Source: an uncultured Methanomassiliicoccales archaeon
GTDB taxonomy: Archaea; Thermoplasmatota; Thermoplasmata; Methanomassiliicoccales; Methanomethylophilaceae
Length of the DNA stretch: 64,000 nucleotides
NCBI GenBank assembly: GCA_934702355.1
Contig: CAKUXX010000001.1
Location: 127,045 to 191,044, forward strand
Direction of reading: 5' to 3'
Part shown: positions 16,434 to 27,454 of the stretch, in pieces
Position numbering within the stretch: the first letter of the stretch is position 1
Layout: the number at the start of each line of letters is the position of its first letter
Made by a program: the position numbers and the translations under genes
The notes under the pieces: generated by a model
Databases searched by the model: none
Told to the model about the DNA's origin: nothing
The model's input: only the letters and a program-made list of their open reading frames with translations

Positions 16434-17987
16434 ATGCAGTTCGTGGACGATCCCCATATCGCGAAGGATGCCGTCGAGGAGCGCAGATATCAGACCAACA
16501 TGGTCGAGGGCTGCGTCGACCGCAACTCGCTTCTCATACTCCCCACAGGCCTGGGGAAGACCATAGTCGCACTCAGACTGGCGTCCAGGTTCCTGGACAG
16601 GGGAAAGATCCTGGTCCTGGCCCCGACTAAGCCGCTGGTAGACCAACATCAGCAGACGTTCGGCTCGCTCATGCCCGATGCGCATGTCACTGTCCTGAAC
16701 GGGACCGTGAAGCCGGTCAAACGCACCGATGCCGTCGCAGAGAACGATGTGATAATATCCACCCCGCAGACCGTGGCCAACGACCTGGAGGAGGGGAGGT
16801 ACGACCTGTCCAGATTCTCGCTGATCATATTCGACGAGGCGCACAGGGGGACCGGAAACTACGCATACGTCACGGTCGCGAGACACTGCAGCTCCGAGAT
16901 CAGATGCGTCGGGATGACCGCCTCCCCCGGGAGCAGCATACCGAAGATCGAGGAGGTGTGCATGAACCTGCACCTCACACGCATCGATATGAGATCCGAT
17001 GACGACCCCGATGTGTCCCCGTACATCCACTACACGTACGTGAACAGGATCGAGGTGAACGTCCCGCAGGACCTGATGGACATATCCGCACTGCTGAGGT
17101 CCATGCTCGACCATTATGCGGACGAGATGAGGAGCCTGCACATCATCGGATACGACAGACACGTCACCACCACATACATGCTCACCATAGGCGGGATCCT
17201 CCAGCAGAGGCTGGCCCGCGGAGAGAAGACCGCCATAGTCTACAGGGGCCTCGCCCTCCATTCGATCTGCATCAAGCTTCTCCACGCCATCGGACTGGCC
17301 GAGACGCAGGGCATGACGCCTCTGAAAGGGTACCTCATCGGAAAGATCGAAGCGGAGGCAAACATGAAGGAAGGTGGCAGGAGCTCGAGAGAGATCGTGA
17401 ACCGTCCGGAATACGTCGGCATCAGGAAGATCATGCAGACATCCAATGTGGAGCATTCCAAGGTCTCCAGGGTGATGACGATCGTCAGCAGGACCATCTC
17501 CGGCGGAGAGGGATCGAAGGTCATGGTCTTCGCGCAGTACAGAGAGACGTGCGAGATGCTCGTCTCCAAGATATCCAACATACCGGGCGCTAAGGTCGGG
17601 ATGCTGGTGGGGCAGTCCAACGGCGGACTCAGGCAGAAGGAGCAGATATCGCTCCTCGACGGATTCCGCAACGGCGACATAAACGTCGTGGTTTCCACTT
17701 CCGTAGGTGAGGAGGGGCTTGACATCTCGAGCACTGATGCCGTGGTGTTCTACGAGCCTGTGGCATCCGAGATCAGGACTATCCAGAGAAGGGGACGCAC
17801 GGGAAGGAAGAACGACGGCGAGGTGTTCGTCCTCGTCGCCAAGGGCACCATGGACGAGGCCATGGAGCGCTCCAGCGCCGAGAAGGAAGCCGTCATGAGG
17901 GACAGGATAATGAAACTGAGCGAGTCCCTCAGCATGTGCCGCTCCCAGGTCACCCGCAAGAAGCAGACCGATCTGGAAAGCTTCTGA
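16434..17987 (+). CDS. Hef/FANCM-like DEAH helicase lacking the XPF nuclease half
   Basis: 517 residues from ATG 16434. SF2 helicase with Walker A PTGLGKT (37-43), DEAH (134-137), motif III MTASPG, and the C-terminal helicase motifs VMVFAQYRETCEMLV, VVSTSVGEEGLDI and the arginine-finger motif QRRGRTGR. This is the signature of euryarchaeal Hef, which remodels stalled forks. Hef proteins normally carry a C-terminal XPF-type nuclease (total about 750 residues); here the protein ends after the helicase. The last residues, QTDLESF, fit a PCNA-interacting PIP box (Q-x-x-L-x-x-F), so recruitment to the sliding clamp is likely. A nuclease partner may be encoded elsewhere. Confidence 0.92.
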   Translation: MQFVDDPHIAKDAVEERRYQTNMVEGCVDRNSLLILPTGLGKTIVALRLASRFLDRGKILVLAPTKPLVDQHQQTFGSLMPDAHVTVLNGTVKPVKRTDAVAENDVIISTPQTVANDLEEGRYDLSRFSLIIFDEAHRGTGNYAYVTVARHCSSEIRCVGMTASPGSSIPKIEEVCMNLHLTRIDMRSDDDPDVSPYIHYTYVNRIEVNVPQDLMDISALLRSMLDHYADEMRSLHIIGYDRHVTTTYMLTIGGILQQRLARGEKTAIVYRGLALHSICIKLLHAIGLAETQGMTPLKGYLIGKIEAEANMKEGGRSSREIVNRPEYVGIRKIMQTSNVEHSKVSRVMTIVSRTISGGEGSKVMVFAQYRETCEMLVSKISNIPGAKVGMLVGQSNGGLRQKEQISLLDGFRNGDINVVVSTSVGEEGLDISSTDAVVFYEPVASEIRTIQRRGRTGRKNDGEVFVLVAKGTMDEAMERSSAEKEAVMRDRIMKLSESLSMCRSQVTRKKQTDLESF

Positions 17988-18123
17988 TCGCCTCCTGTTC
18001 TTAATCTACTATATTCATATAGGATTTCACGGATATCATCCCCAAGCCCAGCATACATAATATACATCATTATATGCGGGCGCAAAGAACTCCGGATGGG
18101 CCGCCGGGGCGGGAGGAAACGGA

Positions 18124-18750
18124 ATGAAACTAGTATCGCTGATCTCAGGGGGCATAGACTCCCCAGTCGCATCCTACCTTATGTCCAAGGCAGGGGCAGA
18201 CATCATCCTGCTCCACATGAACAACGGCAGATACGGCGACCCCAAGGACCTGGAGAAGGTCGTGGCCATATCCGAACAGCTTGAGAAGTACACCGGGAAG
18301 GAGTTCCCCGTGTACGAAGCGGACCACTGCGCCAACCAGGAGGTCATAGCCCACAAGGCCGATTCCAACTATCAGTGCGTCATGTGCAAGAGGGCGATGC
18401 AGAACGTCGCTAAGCGCTTCGCACAGGAGATCGGTGCTTCCGGCATAGTCATGGGGGATTCCCTCGGTCAGGTCGCATCCCAGACCCTGACCAACATCAA
18501 GGCAGAACAGGCAGGCCTGAAATTCCCGATTCTGCGTCCTCTGATAGGCCTCGACAAGGAGGAGATCATCTCCGTTGCCGAGACCATAGGGACGTTCGAC
18601 ATCTCGATAATCAAGACCAGCGGATGCAGCGCTGTCCCGATAAGGCCGATCACCGAGGCCAAGATAGAGAAGATATCCCAGTTCGAGGAGAAGATGGACT
18701 TCGACGCTATGATCGACAGATGCGTCGCATCCATCAGGAAGGTCCGCTGA
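18124..18750 (+). CDS. thiI: ThiI-type PP-loop sulfurtransferase, PP-loop domain only
   Basis: 208 residues from ATG 18124. The PP-loop SGGIDSP (8-14) and the following adenylation core match the C-terminal domain of ThiI, which activates tRNA uridine 8 for thiolation. Full ThiI has N-terminal NFLD and THUMP domains, absent here, and no rhodanese domain. Cysteines C85, C88 and C168 (NYQCVMCKR and KTSGCSA) match the three-cysteine arrangement reported to hold an Fe-S cluster in archaeal ThiI. Loss of THUMP means tRNA binding must come from another protein, or the substrate is not tRNA. A TATA-rich stretch lies at 18055-18075. The radical SAM gene follows after 9 bp. Confidence 0.82.
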   Translation: MKLVSLISGGIDSPVASYLMSKAGADIILLHMNNGRYGDPKDLEKVVAISEQLEKYTGKEFPVYEADHCANQEVIAHKADSNYQCVMCKRAMQNVAKRFAQEIGASGIVMGDSLGQVASQTLTNIKAEQAGLKFPILRPLIGLDKEEIISVAETIGTFDISIIKTSGCSAVPIRPITEAKIEKISQFEEKMDFDAMIDRCVASIRKVR

Positions 18751-18759
18751 GGCGACATC

Positions 18760-19788
18760 ATGGACGGACTTCTGGAGAAGAAGGCGATTCTCACCCTCGG
18801 TGGAGGCGTCCGCCTTCCCGAAGGGTACGTCGTGCCCTGTAGGATATCCCGCTCCACCGCCGGACCCGGTGCCGGATTCGGCTCCGTCGCATTCTCTTTC
18901 GGCGGATACAGGGTCAAGAAATCCATATCGTACGATTCCGGGGAGTTCGAGCTGCATGTATCGGACGACGGAAAACTGTCGCTCACACGGAACGGGGAAC
19001 CGTTCCTCGATGAGATCGAGCTTCAACCTGTGGTCCGCCACTGCCCCGAACAGGCATTCTTCAACCTGGACCCCAGATGCATGTACCACTGCGCATACTG
19101 CTCCTCCCCGCTCCTGGACATGAAGGACGACAAGCACCTGTCCACGGAGAAGATAATGGAGATGCTGAAGGAGTCCGTCGAGACACAGGACGTGAAGGCC
19201 GTGTCCTTCACAAGCGGTGTGGTCAGCAGCATCGACGAGACCGTCGGAAGGTTCGTCGACGTTGTATCCAAGGTGAGATCCAAGTATCCCGACATGCCCA
19301 TAGGGGTCGAACCGTATGTGTCATGCAAGGAGCACATCTGGATGCTGAAGGATGCCGGCGCCGACGAGATCAAGCTCAACCTGGAGACCCCGCGCAGGGA
19401 CATATTCGCGAAGGTCTGCCCCGACCTGGACTACGACGGGATCATGGGACTCCTCAAAGATGCCGTCGATGTGTTCGGCAGGGGACATGTGATCTCCAAC
19501 ATCATCTACGGGCTCGGCGAGACTGATGAGGACCTGGAGGATGCCATGGAGGAACTGTGCTCCATAGGCGTGATCCCGGGACTGAGGGCGCTCAGGGTGA
19601 ACAGCTACAACCGCGATCAGATGTCTGCGGCCATCGGCGAAGCGGTTCCGATATCGAAGGAAAGGGCGATCGGACTCGCGGAGATGCAGAAGCGCATCAT
19701 GGAGAAGCACGGACTGACATCACTGACAAGCAGGACCATGTGCATGGAATGCGGATGCTGCGACATAGTCCCGTTCAGAGATATTTGA
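18760..19788 (+). CDS. Radical SAM protein (biotin-synthase-related, COG2516-like)
   Basis: 342 residues from ATG 18760. The radical SAM cluster motif is CMYHCAYC (C107, C111, C114). A TIM-barrel core follows with SFTSGVVSS, IGVEPYVSC, ADEIKLNLETP and NIIYGLGETDEDL. A second cysteine group at the C-terminus (C328, C331, C333, C334) could hold an auxiliary cluster. The architecture resembles the archaeal biotin-synthase-related group; some archaeal relatives insert sulfur (lipoyl synthases), but the substrate here is not known. It follows the ThiI-like gene closely and converges with larE. That grouping of three sulfur-type enzymes hints at a shared sulfur-insertion pathway. Confidence 0.85.
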   Translation: MDGLLEKKAILTLGGGVRLPEGYVVPCRISRSTAGPGAGFGSVAFSFGGYRVKKSISYDSGEFELHVSDDGKLSLTRNGEPFLDEIELQPVVRHCPEQAFFNLDPRCMYHCAYCSSPLLDMKDDKHLSTEKIMEMLKESVETQDVKAVSFTSGVVSSIDETVGRFVDVVSKVRSKYPDMPIGVEPYVSCKEHIWMLKDAGADEIKLNLETPRRDIFAKVCPDLDYDGIMGLLKDAVDVFGRGHVISNIIYGLGETDEDLEDAMEELCSIGVIPGLRALRVNSYNRDQMSAAIGEAVPISKERAIGLAEMQKRIMEKHGLTSLTSRTMCMECGCCDIVPFRDI

Positions 19789-19796
19789 TTAACAGG

Positions 19797-20573
19797 TCAC
19801 TTGTCGTAGCCGACCCTATTGATCTCCGCACGGAGGCCTCTGGATCCGAAGAGTTCCTCGACCTCCGGGAAACACCTTTCCAGCACCTTGTATTCCGATG
19901 ATGACGTCTGCACGCTGTATCCGTCCCCAACGCGGCGGATGCGGAGCTGCCTCAGCCCCGTGAGCCTCCTGACGGCGTCTTCCAGGGATTCCACCTCCCT
20001 GAGGTCATCCCAGGAGACATTGACCCCTTCGGAGAAACGCATGAGCATGCATGTGTCCTTGACCAATCCCAGCGGGAGGTCCATGCCGTCGATGTACCTG
20101 ACGACGTCGGAACGCGATATGCCCGCATCGATCATGGGAGTGCGTATACCGTTCTCCTTCCCGGCGGCCATACCGGGCCTATCCTCAGACAGGTCGTCCA
20201 CGATCTCCCCGTTCACTATCGTGCGGATGCCGATCCCCTCGGCAACAGACCTTATCGCAGAGTACATCGCAGTCTTGCAAATGTAGCAGCGGTCGTGACC
20301 GTTCCGAAGTATACCATCCAGATCATCCGCCGGGATCTCGACCCTCACATACCTGCATCCGATGTGCCCGAGGACCTTTTCAGCGGCATCCCTCTGACGG
20401 TCTGTCATCATCGGAACATCTGCGATGACTGCGACAGCATCATCCCCCAGGACCCTGTGGGCGATGTCCATGAGCACAGTGCTGTCCAGACCTCCGGAGA
20501 AGCATACGGCACAGCCTCCGGTCTCCGATAAACTGTCCTCCAGCCTCCCGATGCGCTCTTCGTAAGATGACAT
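19797..20573 (-). CDS. larE: LarE-like ATP-dependent sacrificial sulfur transferase
   Basis: 258 residues from ATG 20573; the frame is open 32 codons further, but MSSYEERIGRLEDSL is the natural start. PP-loop FSGGLDST (25-32) and an internal CYIC pair (C96, C99) are visible, along with NGEIVDDLSEDRPGMAAGKENGIRTPM, the typical LarE core (N-G-x-x-D-D-x-x-x-D-R-P-G). LarE proteins activate a carboxylate with ATP and transfer sulfur, in lactate racemase for the nickel-pincer cofactor. Several archaeal LarE homologs have extra cysteines that may hold an Fe-S cluster. No larB or larC is present in the window, so the role may differ. It is divergent from the DNA ligase gene. Confidence 0.86.
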   Translation of the reverse strand: MSSYEERIGRLEDSLSETGGCAVCFSGGLDSTVLMDIAHRVLGDDAVAVIADVPMMTDRQRDAAEKVLGHIGCRYVRVEIPADDLDGILRNGHDRCYICKTAMYSAIRSVAEGIGIRTIVNGEIVDDLSEDRPGMAAGKENGIRTPMIDAGISRSDVVRYIDGMDLPLGLVKDTCMLMRFSEGVNVSWDDLREVESLEDAVRRLTGLRQLRIRRVGDGYSVQTSSSEYKVLERCFPEVEELFGSRGLRAEINRVGYDK

Positions 20574-20674
20574 GTCTGCCTCCACGACCCCTGATGCATC
20601 GATGACGTATATCTCATGCGAATGCTGAAGAACATCAGCAAATCTGTTAACTACCACCAGACGATGCACTGTCC

Positions 20675-22459
<1,785 letters not shown>

Positions 22460-22553
22460 ACAGAATGAGCGGTTTCAGACACATTCGACGATGTTATATA
22501 CGTATGAGACTCATCCGTGGGATGCCGATGGCTTATCGGCAGGATGGGATGAG

Positions 22554-22649
22554 ATGAACAACAACGATCAGCGGCGCTCATGCTCCGGACCCAACGGACA
22601 GAAGGGTTCCGCAGACGAGCACGGCGTATGGGACGGAAGCGGGGATTAA
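22554..22649 (+). CDS. Possible 31-residue small protein
   Basis: ATG 22554 to TAA 22647-22649 encodes a very polar 31-residue peptide (starts MNNNDQRRSCSGPNG, ends DGSGD) with no hydrophobic segment. A TATA-like TTATATAC lies at about 22493-22501, and GGATGGGATGAG just upstream may act as a ribosome site. It sits in the otherwise empty gap 22460-22848. The same stretch also contains hairpins (GCCGAT..ATCGGC near 22522), so an RNA gene is an alternative. No family recognised. Confidence 0.25.
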   Translation: MNNNDQRRSCSGPNGQKGSADEHGVWDGSGD

Positions 22650-22766
22650 CACTCCGCCCACGCCCGAAACCTGTTTCCTTTTCCGAACTGTCTTGTCACG
22701 CTTGCGTCTCTCAATTATTCTACTATATTACATGTGGTCCGAGAATGACTTCCTAATTACCTATGG

Positions 22767-22834
22767 AAAATGTTGGTTTTACTGCAAAATTACCTGTACA
22801 TTTTGTTGAATCTACAACATTTTATACATGTAAC
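22767..22834. promoter_or_regulatory. Nested inverted repeats upstream of the ATPase at 22849
   Basis: AAAATGTTG (22767-22775) pairs with CAACATTTT (22815-22823). TGTTG-AATCTA-CAACA sits inside at 22804-22819. TTACCTGTA (about 22790) pairs with TACATGTAA (22825-22833) with one mismatch. The set ends about 15 bp before the start codon and overlaps an AT-rich promoter. This is another gene-specific repeat cluster; no fixed 23- or 32-bp period is evident here. Confidence 0.55.
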
Positions 22835-22848
22835 TTATATACAAACAT

Positions 22849-24132
22849 ATGGAAAGGGATCTCTACGGTAAACTGCTGGAGTGGAAGGATTCCGACGATC
22901 GGAAACCTCTCATCATCCGCGGCGTGAGGCAATGCGGCAAAACATACCTCATGAGATATTTCGGAGAGAACAACTACAGGTCCGTGGCCTATTGCAAATT
23001 CGAAGGCAATACAAGCCTATGCAGACTGTTCGACGGGGATCTCGATGCGGACCGTCTGATCACCGCCCTGTCCATACACCTTGATATGGAGATCGATCAG
23101 GATACACTGATCATATTCGACGAGATACAGGAATGTGCACGCGCGATGACCTCTTTGAAGTCATTCAAGGAATCCGCTCCGCAGTACCATATCGTCTGTG
23201 CAGGTTCCCTTCTGGGCCTTCAGGGAAGCGGATCATTCCCTGTCGGGAAAGTATCGTTCATGGACCTTCGTCCGATGAGCTTCAGAGAATTCCTTAGAGC
23301 CTCCGAACCTAGATTGTACGAGTACGTGATGAGATCCGGCACGGACGACATCTCCAGAGACAGATTGGAATCCTTGTTCCTTGAGTATCTGACGATCGGC
23401 GGCATGCCAGAGGCCGTATCGTCATGGGTGAACAAACACGATATGAAGGATGTCGACCGCATCCTGCAGGAGATTTCGGACTCATACAGACTGGACTTCA
23501 TGAAACATGCCCCTGCCAAGAACATCAGGAAGATCGATCTGATATGGGATTCCATACCGGATCAGCTGGCCAAAGAGAACCGTAGATTCTTCTTCGGCCA
23601 TGCTGTCAAAGGTGCGAGATCCGGCGAACTGGAAGATGCATTGCAATGGCTGATCGATGCAGGAATGGTCTACAAGGTCCCACGGATAGAAGACATCGGA
23701 ATACCGCTGCATGCGAACATATCCGACAACATGTTCAAACTGTACATGGCTGACATCGGCATCCTCAGATGCAAAGCAGATGTCATGGCATCCCACATCA
23801 TAGAGGGAAAGGTCGACCCTCTGTTCCAGGGTGGGATGATTGAGAACTATGTCATGTGCGAGCTGACATCATACGGACATCCGGGCGAAGGATATTGGGT
23901 ATCCGGAAATACGGCTGAAGTGGACTTTCTGATCACATGCGACAAGGGGATCGTGCCCATAGAGGTGAAGAGCGGGAAGAAATACCGTGCGGCCAGCCTG
24001 AAAGAGTACACAGACAAGTACGGTCCAAAGCATGCAGTGGTAGTCTCTGGCAGAGACCGCCATGACAACAACGGTACGTTGACGATTCCGCTGTATTCGA
24101 TCTGGGAGATGTTCGATTATATCAACCGATGA
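22849..24132 (+). CDS. AAA_14/DUF4143 family ATPase
   Basis: 427 residues from ATG 22849. Walker A GVRQCGKT (25-32), Walker B LIIFDEIQE, sensor CAGSLLG, the PM.FREFL segment, YLTIGGMPE, and the DUF4143 C-terminal nuclease-like site AEVDFLI...IVPIEVKSGK are all present. The K in EVKSGK fits a PD-(D/E)XK core, although nuclease activity has not been shown for the family. It belongs to the same subfamily as the genes at 38313 and 41285 (all start with a short K/R-rich segment and LLEWK or similar). It is a single gene with private repeats upstream. Confidence 0.88.
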   Translation: MERDLYGKLLEWKDSDDRKPLIIRGVRQCGKTYLMRYFGENNYRSVAYCKFEGNTSLCRLFDGDLDADRLITALSIHLDMEIDQDTLIIFDEIQECARAMTSLKSFKESAPQYHIVCAGSLLGLQGSGSFPVGKVSFMDLRPMSFREFLRASEPRLYEYVMRSGTDDISRDRLESLFLEYLTIGGMPEAVSSWVNKHDMKDVDRILQEISDSYRLDFMKHAPAKNIRKIDLIWDSIPDQLAKENRRFFFGHAVKGARSGELEDALQWLIDAGMVYKVPRIEDIGIPLHANISDNMFKLYMADIGILRCKADVMASHIIEGKVDPLFQGGMIENYVMCELTSYGHPGEGYWVSGNTAEVDFLITCDKGIVPIEVKSGKKYRAASLKEYTDKYGPKHAVVVSGRDRHDNNGTLTIPLYSIWEMFDYINR

Positions 24133-24226
24133 GGATTGACAGTCCTCATGAATCACAGGACTACATTGTCTGTGTGTTACTTCACATATTTACATAATCC
24201 ATCTGCAGATGAATCTAATTAACAGT

Positions 24227-26380
24227 TCAGACATGCGTCACATTTCTTACAGAAACGTTCTCAATCTTGATTATATCAGATATCGTGGTAAAGATCGGAT
24301 ATTTGGCACGCGCTCTGATGAATGATGATAAATCATACCCATTGGGGTCCGAAATCGTGACGCAAAGAGCGAATGCAACATATTCGTCCTTCATCTCTTT
24401 CTTACCTGATGCGACAAGCCTTATAGCCCAATCATCAACCTCATCCTGCCTGAGATACATGATACGCTGATGTATCGGACTCCATAATTCCATCCCGCCA
24501 CCAACGTCTTGACTGCCATCCTCACTGTGAATTGCGATATTGGCTCTGGCAGCTTCAACTCCTTTCCTATGATCTACTCTGATATCGGACACGCACGTTA
24601 TTGTGACCCTAGGGCGATCATTCCTATTACGTGGAACTTTGATATCCATCGGAATGGGAATTCTTACTGTCAACTCATCTCCGACCTTGATCTTGCCACG
24701 ATGTAACAGTATGACCTTGCTCCCTTCCGTACCAATCTCATCGGGCAGTATACCGTATCCGATCACGTTGTGTTTATTGACATAACTCAAAGGAGATGAC
24801 CACACAGGTAGCTCTGCCGTTGCTATCAGGAGACATTCGCTCAGGATTACCCCATCGTCACCGATGTGTTTTCTGATTTCCTCAAGTCTACCGGCTGCAA
24901 AAGGTGCAGAAAAGCTGGTTCCTCCTTCGAACAGAATTCCATGAGGGCCAATCACTTTTGAATATTCATCTTCCACCACCTGGTTGTTCCTATTGAGACG
25001 GGCTGAACGTGTGACAATATCAGGTTTCCAAATCTTGTTGATACCTGGACCTTTGCATGTATATGTCGTAGGTTCATCTCTCTTGGTAGTACAATCATCG
25101 CTGCTATGTCCATTAACTGCTCCAACAGCAATCGATAAAATAGAATCTGCTGGCGGACGAACATCCGAATCAGAATCAGAAAGAATGTCGTCTATAGTCA
25201 TTCCGCCACCAAGATTATGATTTCCTACAGAAGTTATCATCCTGACACCGTACTTCATGCATACCTCATCGATGACTATACTCAAGGGATCAGGTGACGA
25301 ACTCTCATTGGGTCTGGTCTTATTGACACTCAAAACGAACACTTTGAATTTGTCGTTTAGCAGTTCCACAGCCTTACGGATACGCTCTGCCAATATCACA
25401 GGGTCTATGCGATTCCCTTCCATAATACAATGATCATGTACGAGACATCTGGGCCTAAGCTTCCGACCAACATGAATGTTGCCAAATACAACCTTGGATG
25501 CCACCATCGTACCATGCGGTTCATTCCCAGGTATTATTCCTTCTGCAACCGTGTGTCCGATGACCACTGATCTGAGACTCTCCGGAAAACAAATGCCGGT
25601 GTCCAATATGCAGACCTTTCCCAACTCTGATAAATCGACGTCATCCAATTCGAATAACTGCGAGAATGAGTTTTTATCATCGACATAATCCATAGAAACG
25701 TCGGTTATTGCATCTACAGATATTACGGCAGGACTTATGGCAACCTCTCTCAAAGTATCTTTATCACAGCGGACGTCAATAAACATCATATCTTGGAATG
25801 TGCCGATACTTATGATTTCGACATTGTCCTCACCCTCCAACATATTCAAAATCGCCTTGCTGTAATTACTCAGATCCTGTCCGACGTCTCCTATGACCAT
25901 TGATACCTGACATTCAATTGGATTGCCGTCCTCTATAATGTTCAATATCTCTCTAGACATCTTCTTCAGGGGCAGAGTATTGGCGGAGATATCGCTCATC
26001 CTGTTGAAGAGTGTCTTATTCTTCCTCTTATCATCGAAAGTATCCCGATAGTCCTTGGCCTTCATACAGATGTTTTTCAATGATACATCACTGACCGAGA
26101 CTAAATCGAATCCATCTGGGTAGGAATACTCGACATTCATACCATTACTGGCAGCACTATTATTGCTCTCTACCCTCCCCCTCATCTTGAGGCGTAACAG
26201 AGGTGGTGCGTCGATATCCATCTTATTACGATACTGATTGGAATCGAGAATTGCCTTCTGCATTCCATCATAAATGTTTACCCCATGCTCCTTCGAAGGC
26301 TCATAATCGTCTGAGAATCTGCTGTTCTTCCTTTTGGATTCATTCAATTCGCTGTCCGGCAACCAGAACATATCAGCCAT
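24227..26380 (-). CDS. ietS: Subtilisin-like (S8) serine protease, IetS-like effector of a two-gene conflict module
   Basis: 717 residues from ATG 26380. A peptidase S8 catalytic triad is recognisable: Asp260 in CILDTGICFP, His289 in EPHGTMVAS and Ser489 in GGTSFSAPFAAG, with the oxyanion Asn387 in SVGNHN. The first 250 residues are an unassigned N-terminal region, and about 200 residues follow the protease domain. There is no signal peptide, so it acts in the cytoplasm. Its start overlaps the stop of the AAA+ gene by 8 bp, so the two are translated together. AAA+ plus subtilase pairs are known as ietAS, first described as a plasmid stability/toxin-antitoxin locus and later as an anti-phage system. 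Membership is inferred from architecture. Confidence 0.82.
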   Translation of the reverse strand: MADMFWLPDSELNESKRKNSRFSDDYEPSKEHGVNIYDGMQKAILDSNQYRNKMDIDAPPLLRLKMRGRVESNNSAASNGMNVEYSYPDGFDLVSVSDVSLKNICMKAKDYRDTFDDKRKNKTLFNRMSDISANTLPLKKMSREILNIIEDGNPIECQVSMVIGDVGQDLSNYSKAILNMLEGEDNVEIISIGTFQDMMFIDVRCDKDTLREVAISPAVISVDAITDVSMDYVDDKNSFSQLFELDDVDLSELGKVCILDTGICFPESLRSVVIGHTVAEGIIPGNEPHGTMVASKVVFGNIHVGRKLRPRCLVHDHCIMEGNRIDPVILAERIRKAVELLNDKFKVFVLSVNKTRPNESSSPDPLSIVIDEVCMKYGVRMITSVGNHNLGGGMTIDDILSDSDSDVRPPADSILSIAVGAVNGHSSDDCTTKRDEPTTYTCKGPGINKIWKPDIVTRSARLNRNNQVVEDEYSKVIGPHGILFEGGTSFSAPFAAGRLEEIRKHIGDDGVILSECLLIATAELPVWSSPLSYVNKHNVIGYGILPDEIGTEGSKVILLHRGKIKVGDELTVRIPIPMDIKVPRNRNDRPRVTITCVSDIRVDHRKGVEAARANIAIHSEDGSQDVGGGMELWSPIHQRIMYLRQDEVDDWAIRLVASGKKEMKDEYVAFALCVTISDPNGYDLSSFIRARAKYPIFTTISDIIKIENVSVRNVTHV

Positions 26381-27449
26381 TCATCTCACCTCTCCTCTTA
26401 CTCTCATGACGACTCAGTGTGGATTTGGGTATCCCAGTGAGCCTTTCTACTTCCCTCAGAGATAATCCACTGTCACGCAAGGCCTCCGCTGTCGGCATTT
26501 TTCCGCTCTGCTCCAGGCTTTTCCTAAAATAACTCATGTCCAACGGTACACACAGACCGTTCACAACGATGTTGCGGACCATAGAGAACACGAATGTCCT
26601 GATGTCTGCATAGCTCATGTTGACGGTCATCCTCACCAACGAATCGTGATCGTATTCGTATCCGCTCAGATATTCGTCAAATAGTGTCGATATGTAATGA
26701 CCACGTTGCATCTCATCAGGAAGGTCCATCCAGATGACCTCGTCGAATCTGCGGACTATGGCCGAATCTATCGTGTCCGGAAGATTCGTTGCGGTGATTA
26801 CCATCACATCTGGAAATAGGTCCATGTTCTGCAGGATAGCTCCGACTATACGCTTGGATTCACCGATGTCACCGCTATCCCTTTTAGAGGCTACGGCGTC
26901 GAATTCATCTATGAAAAGGATCGAGTTTGTTTTCAATGCATAGTCGAAAGCCTCCCCGACATTCTGTCCTGTGCGTCCCATGTACATCGATATCAATGTA
27001 TCAAGCCTCAGATATGCCAGGGACTGACCCAATTCGAAAGCCAACGCTTTTGCCGCCATAGTCTTGCCACAACCTGGAGGTCCTACCAAGAGAATTTTGT
27101 TGGTCGGCCTCACACCGTGTGGAAGCATGTTGACATACTTCCTCTCCGACACTATGCGTTCCATCACAGTTGCAGTCTTTGCATCCAGAATCATCTCCGA
27201 AAACCTTGCATCCGGCCTTATGAGGGTTATGAATTCCAGTGGTTTGGAACTGAAATAATCCAGTACGACTTCTCCTGCACCGCCCTCATTACGACTGCTA
27301 TCCATTCCTCTGCGAGCCTTGCGTATCTCTAATGCAAGACCTGAGTTACCCTTCCTATCCTCATCTTCGGCCAGTTTTTCAACTGCTTCATCAAAACCGA
27401 CCCCTGAATAATGGGCACGTATGATATCGAGAATCAGCGGAGCTTTCAT
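26373..27449 (-). CDS. ietA: AAA+ ATPase with C-terminal helix-turn-helix, IetA-like
   Basis: 358 residues from ATG 27449. AAA+ core with Walker A GPPGCGKT (123-130), Walker B ILFIDEFDA (about 177-185), sensor 1 VITATNLP and the arginine-finger region DSAIVRRFD. The C-terminus ends with a helix-turn-helix-like segment, GLSLREVERLTGIPKSTLSRHE. In ietAS pairs the AAA+ protein controls the partner protease. The HTH suggests that this one also represses its own promoter, where two identical 11-bp boxes flank the TATA region (27464-27518). Expression would then be tightly limited, as for a toxin-antitoxin locus. Confidence 0.85.
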   Translation of the reverse strand: MKAPLILDIIRAHYSGVGFDEAVEKLAEDEDRKGNSGLALEIRKARRGMDSSRNEGGAGEVVLDYFSSKPLEFITLIRPDARFSEMILDAKTATVMERIVSERKYVNMLPHGVRPTNKILLVGPPGCGKTMAAKALAFELGQSLAYLRLDTLISMYMGRTGQNVGEAFDYALKTNSILFIDEFDAVASKRDSGDIGESKRIVGAILQNMDLFPDVMVITATNLPDTIDSAIVRRFDEVIWMDLPDEMQRGHYISTLFDEYLSGYEYDHDSLVRMTVNMSYADIRTFVFSMVRNIVVNGLCVPLDMSYFRKSLEQSGKMPTAEALRDSGLSLREVERLTGIPKSTLSRHESKRRGEMNG

Positions 27450-27454
27450 CTAAA

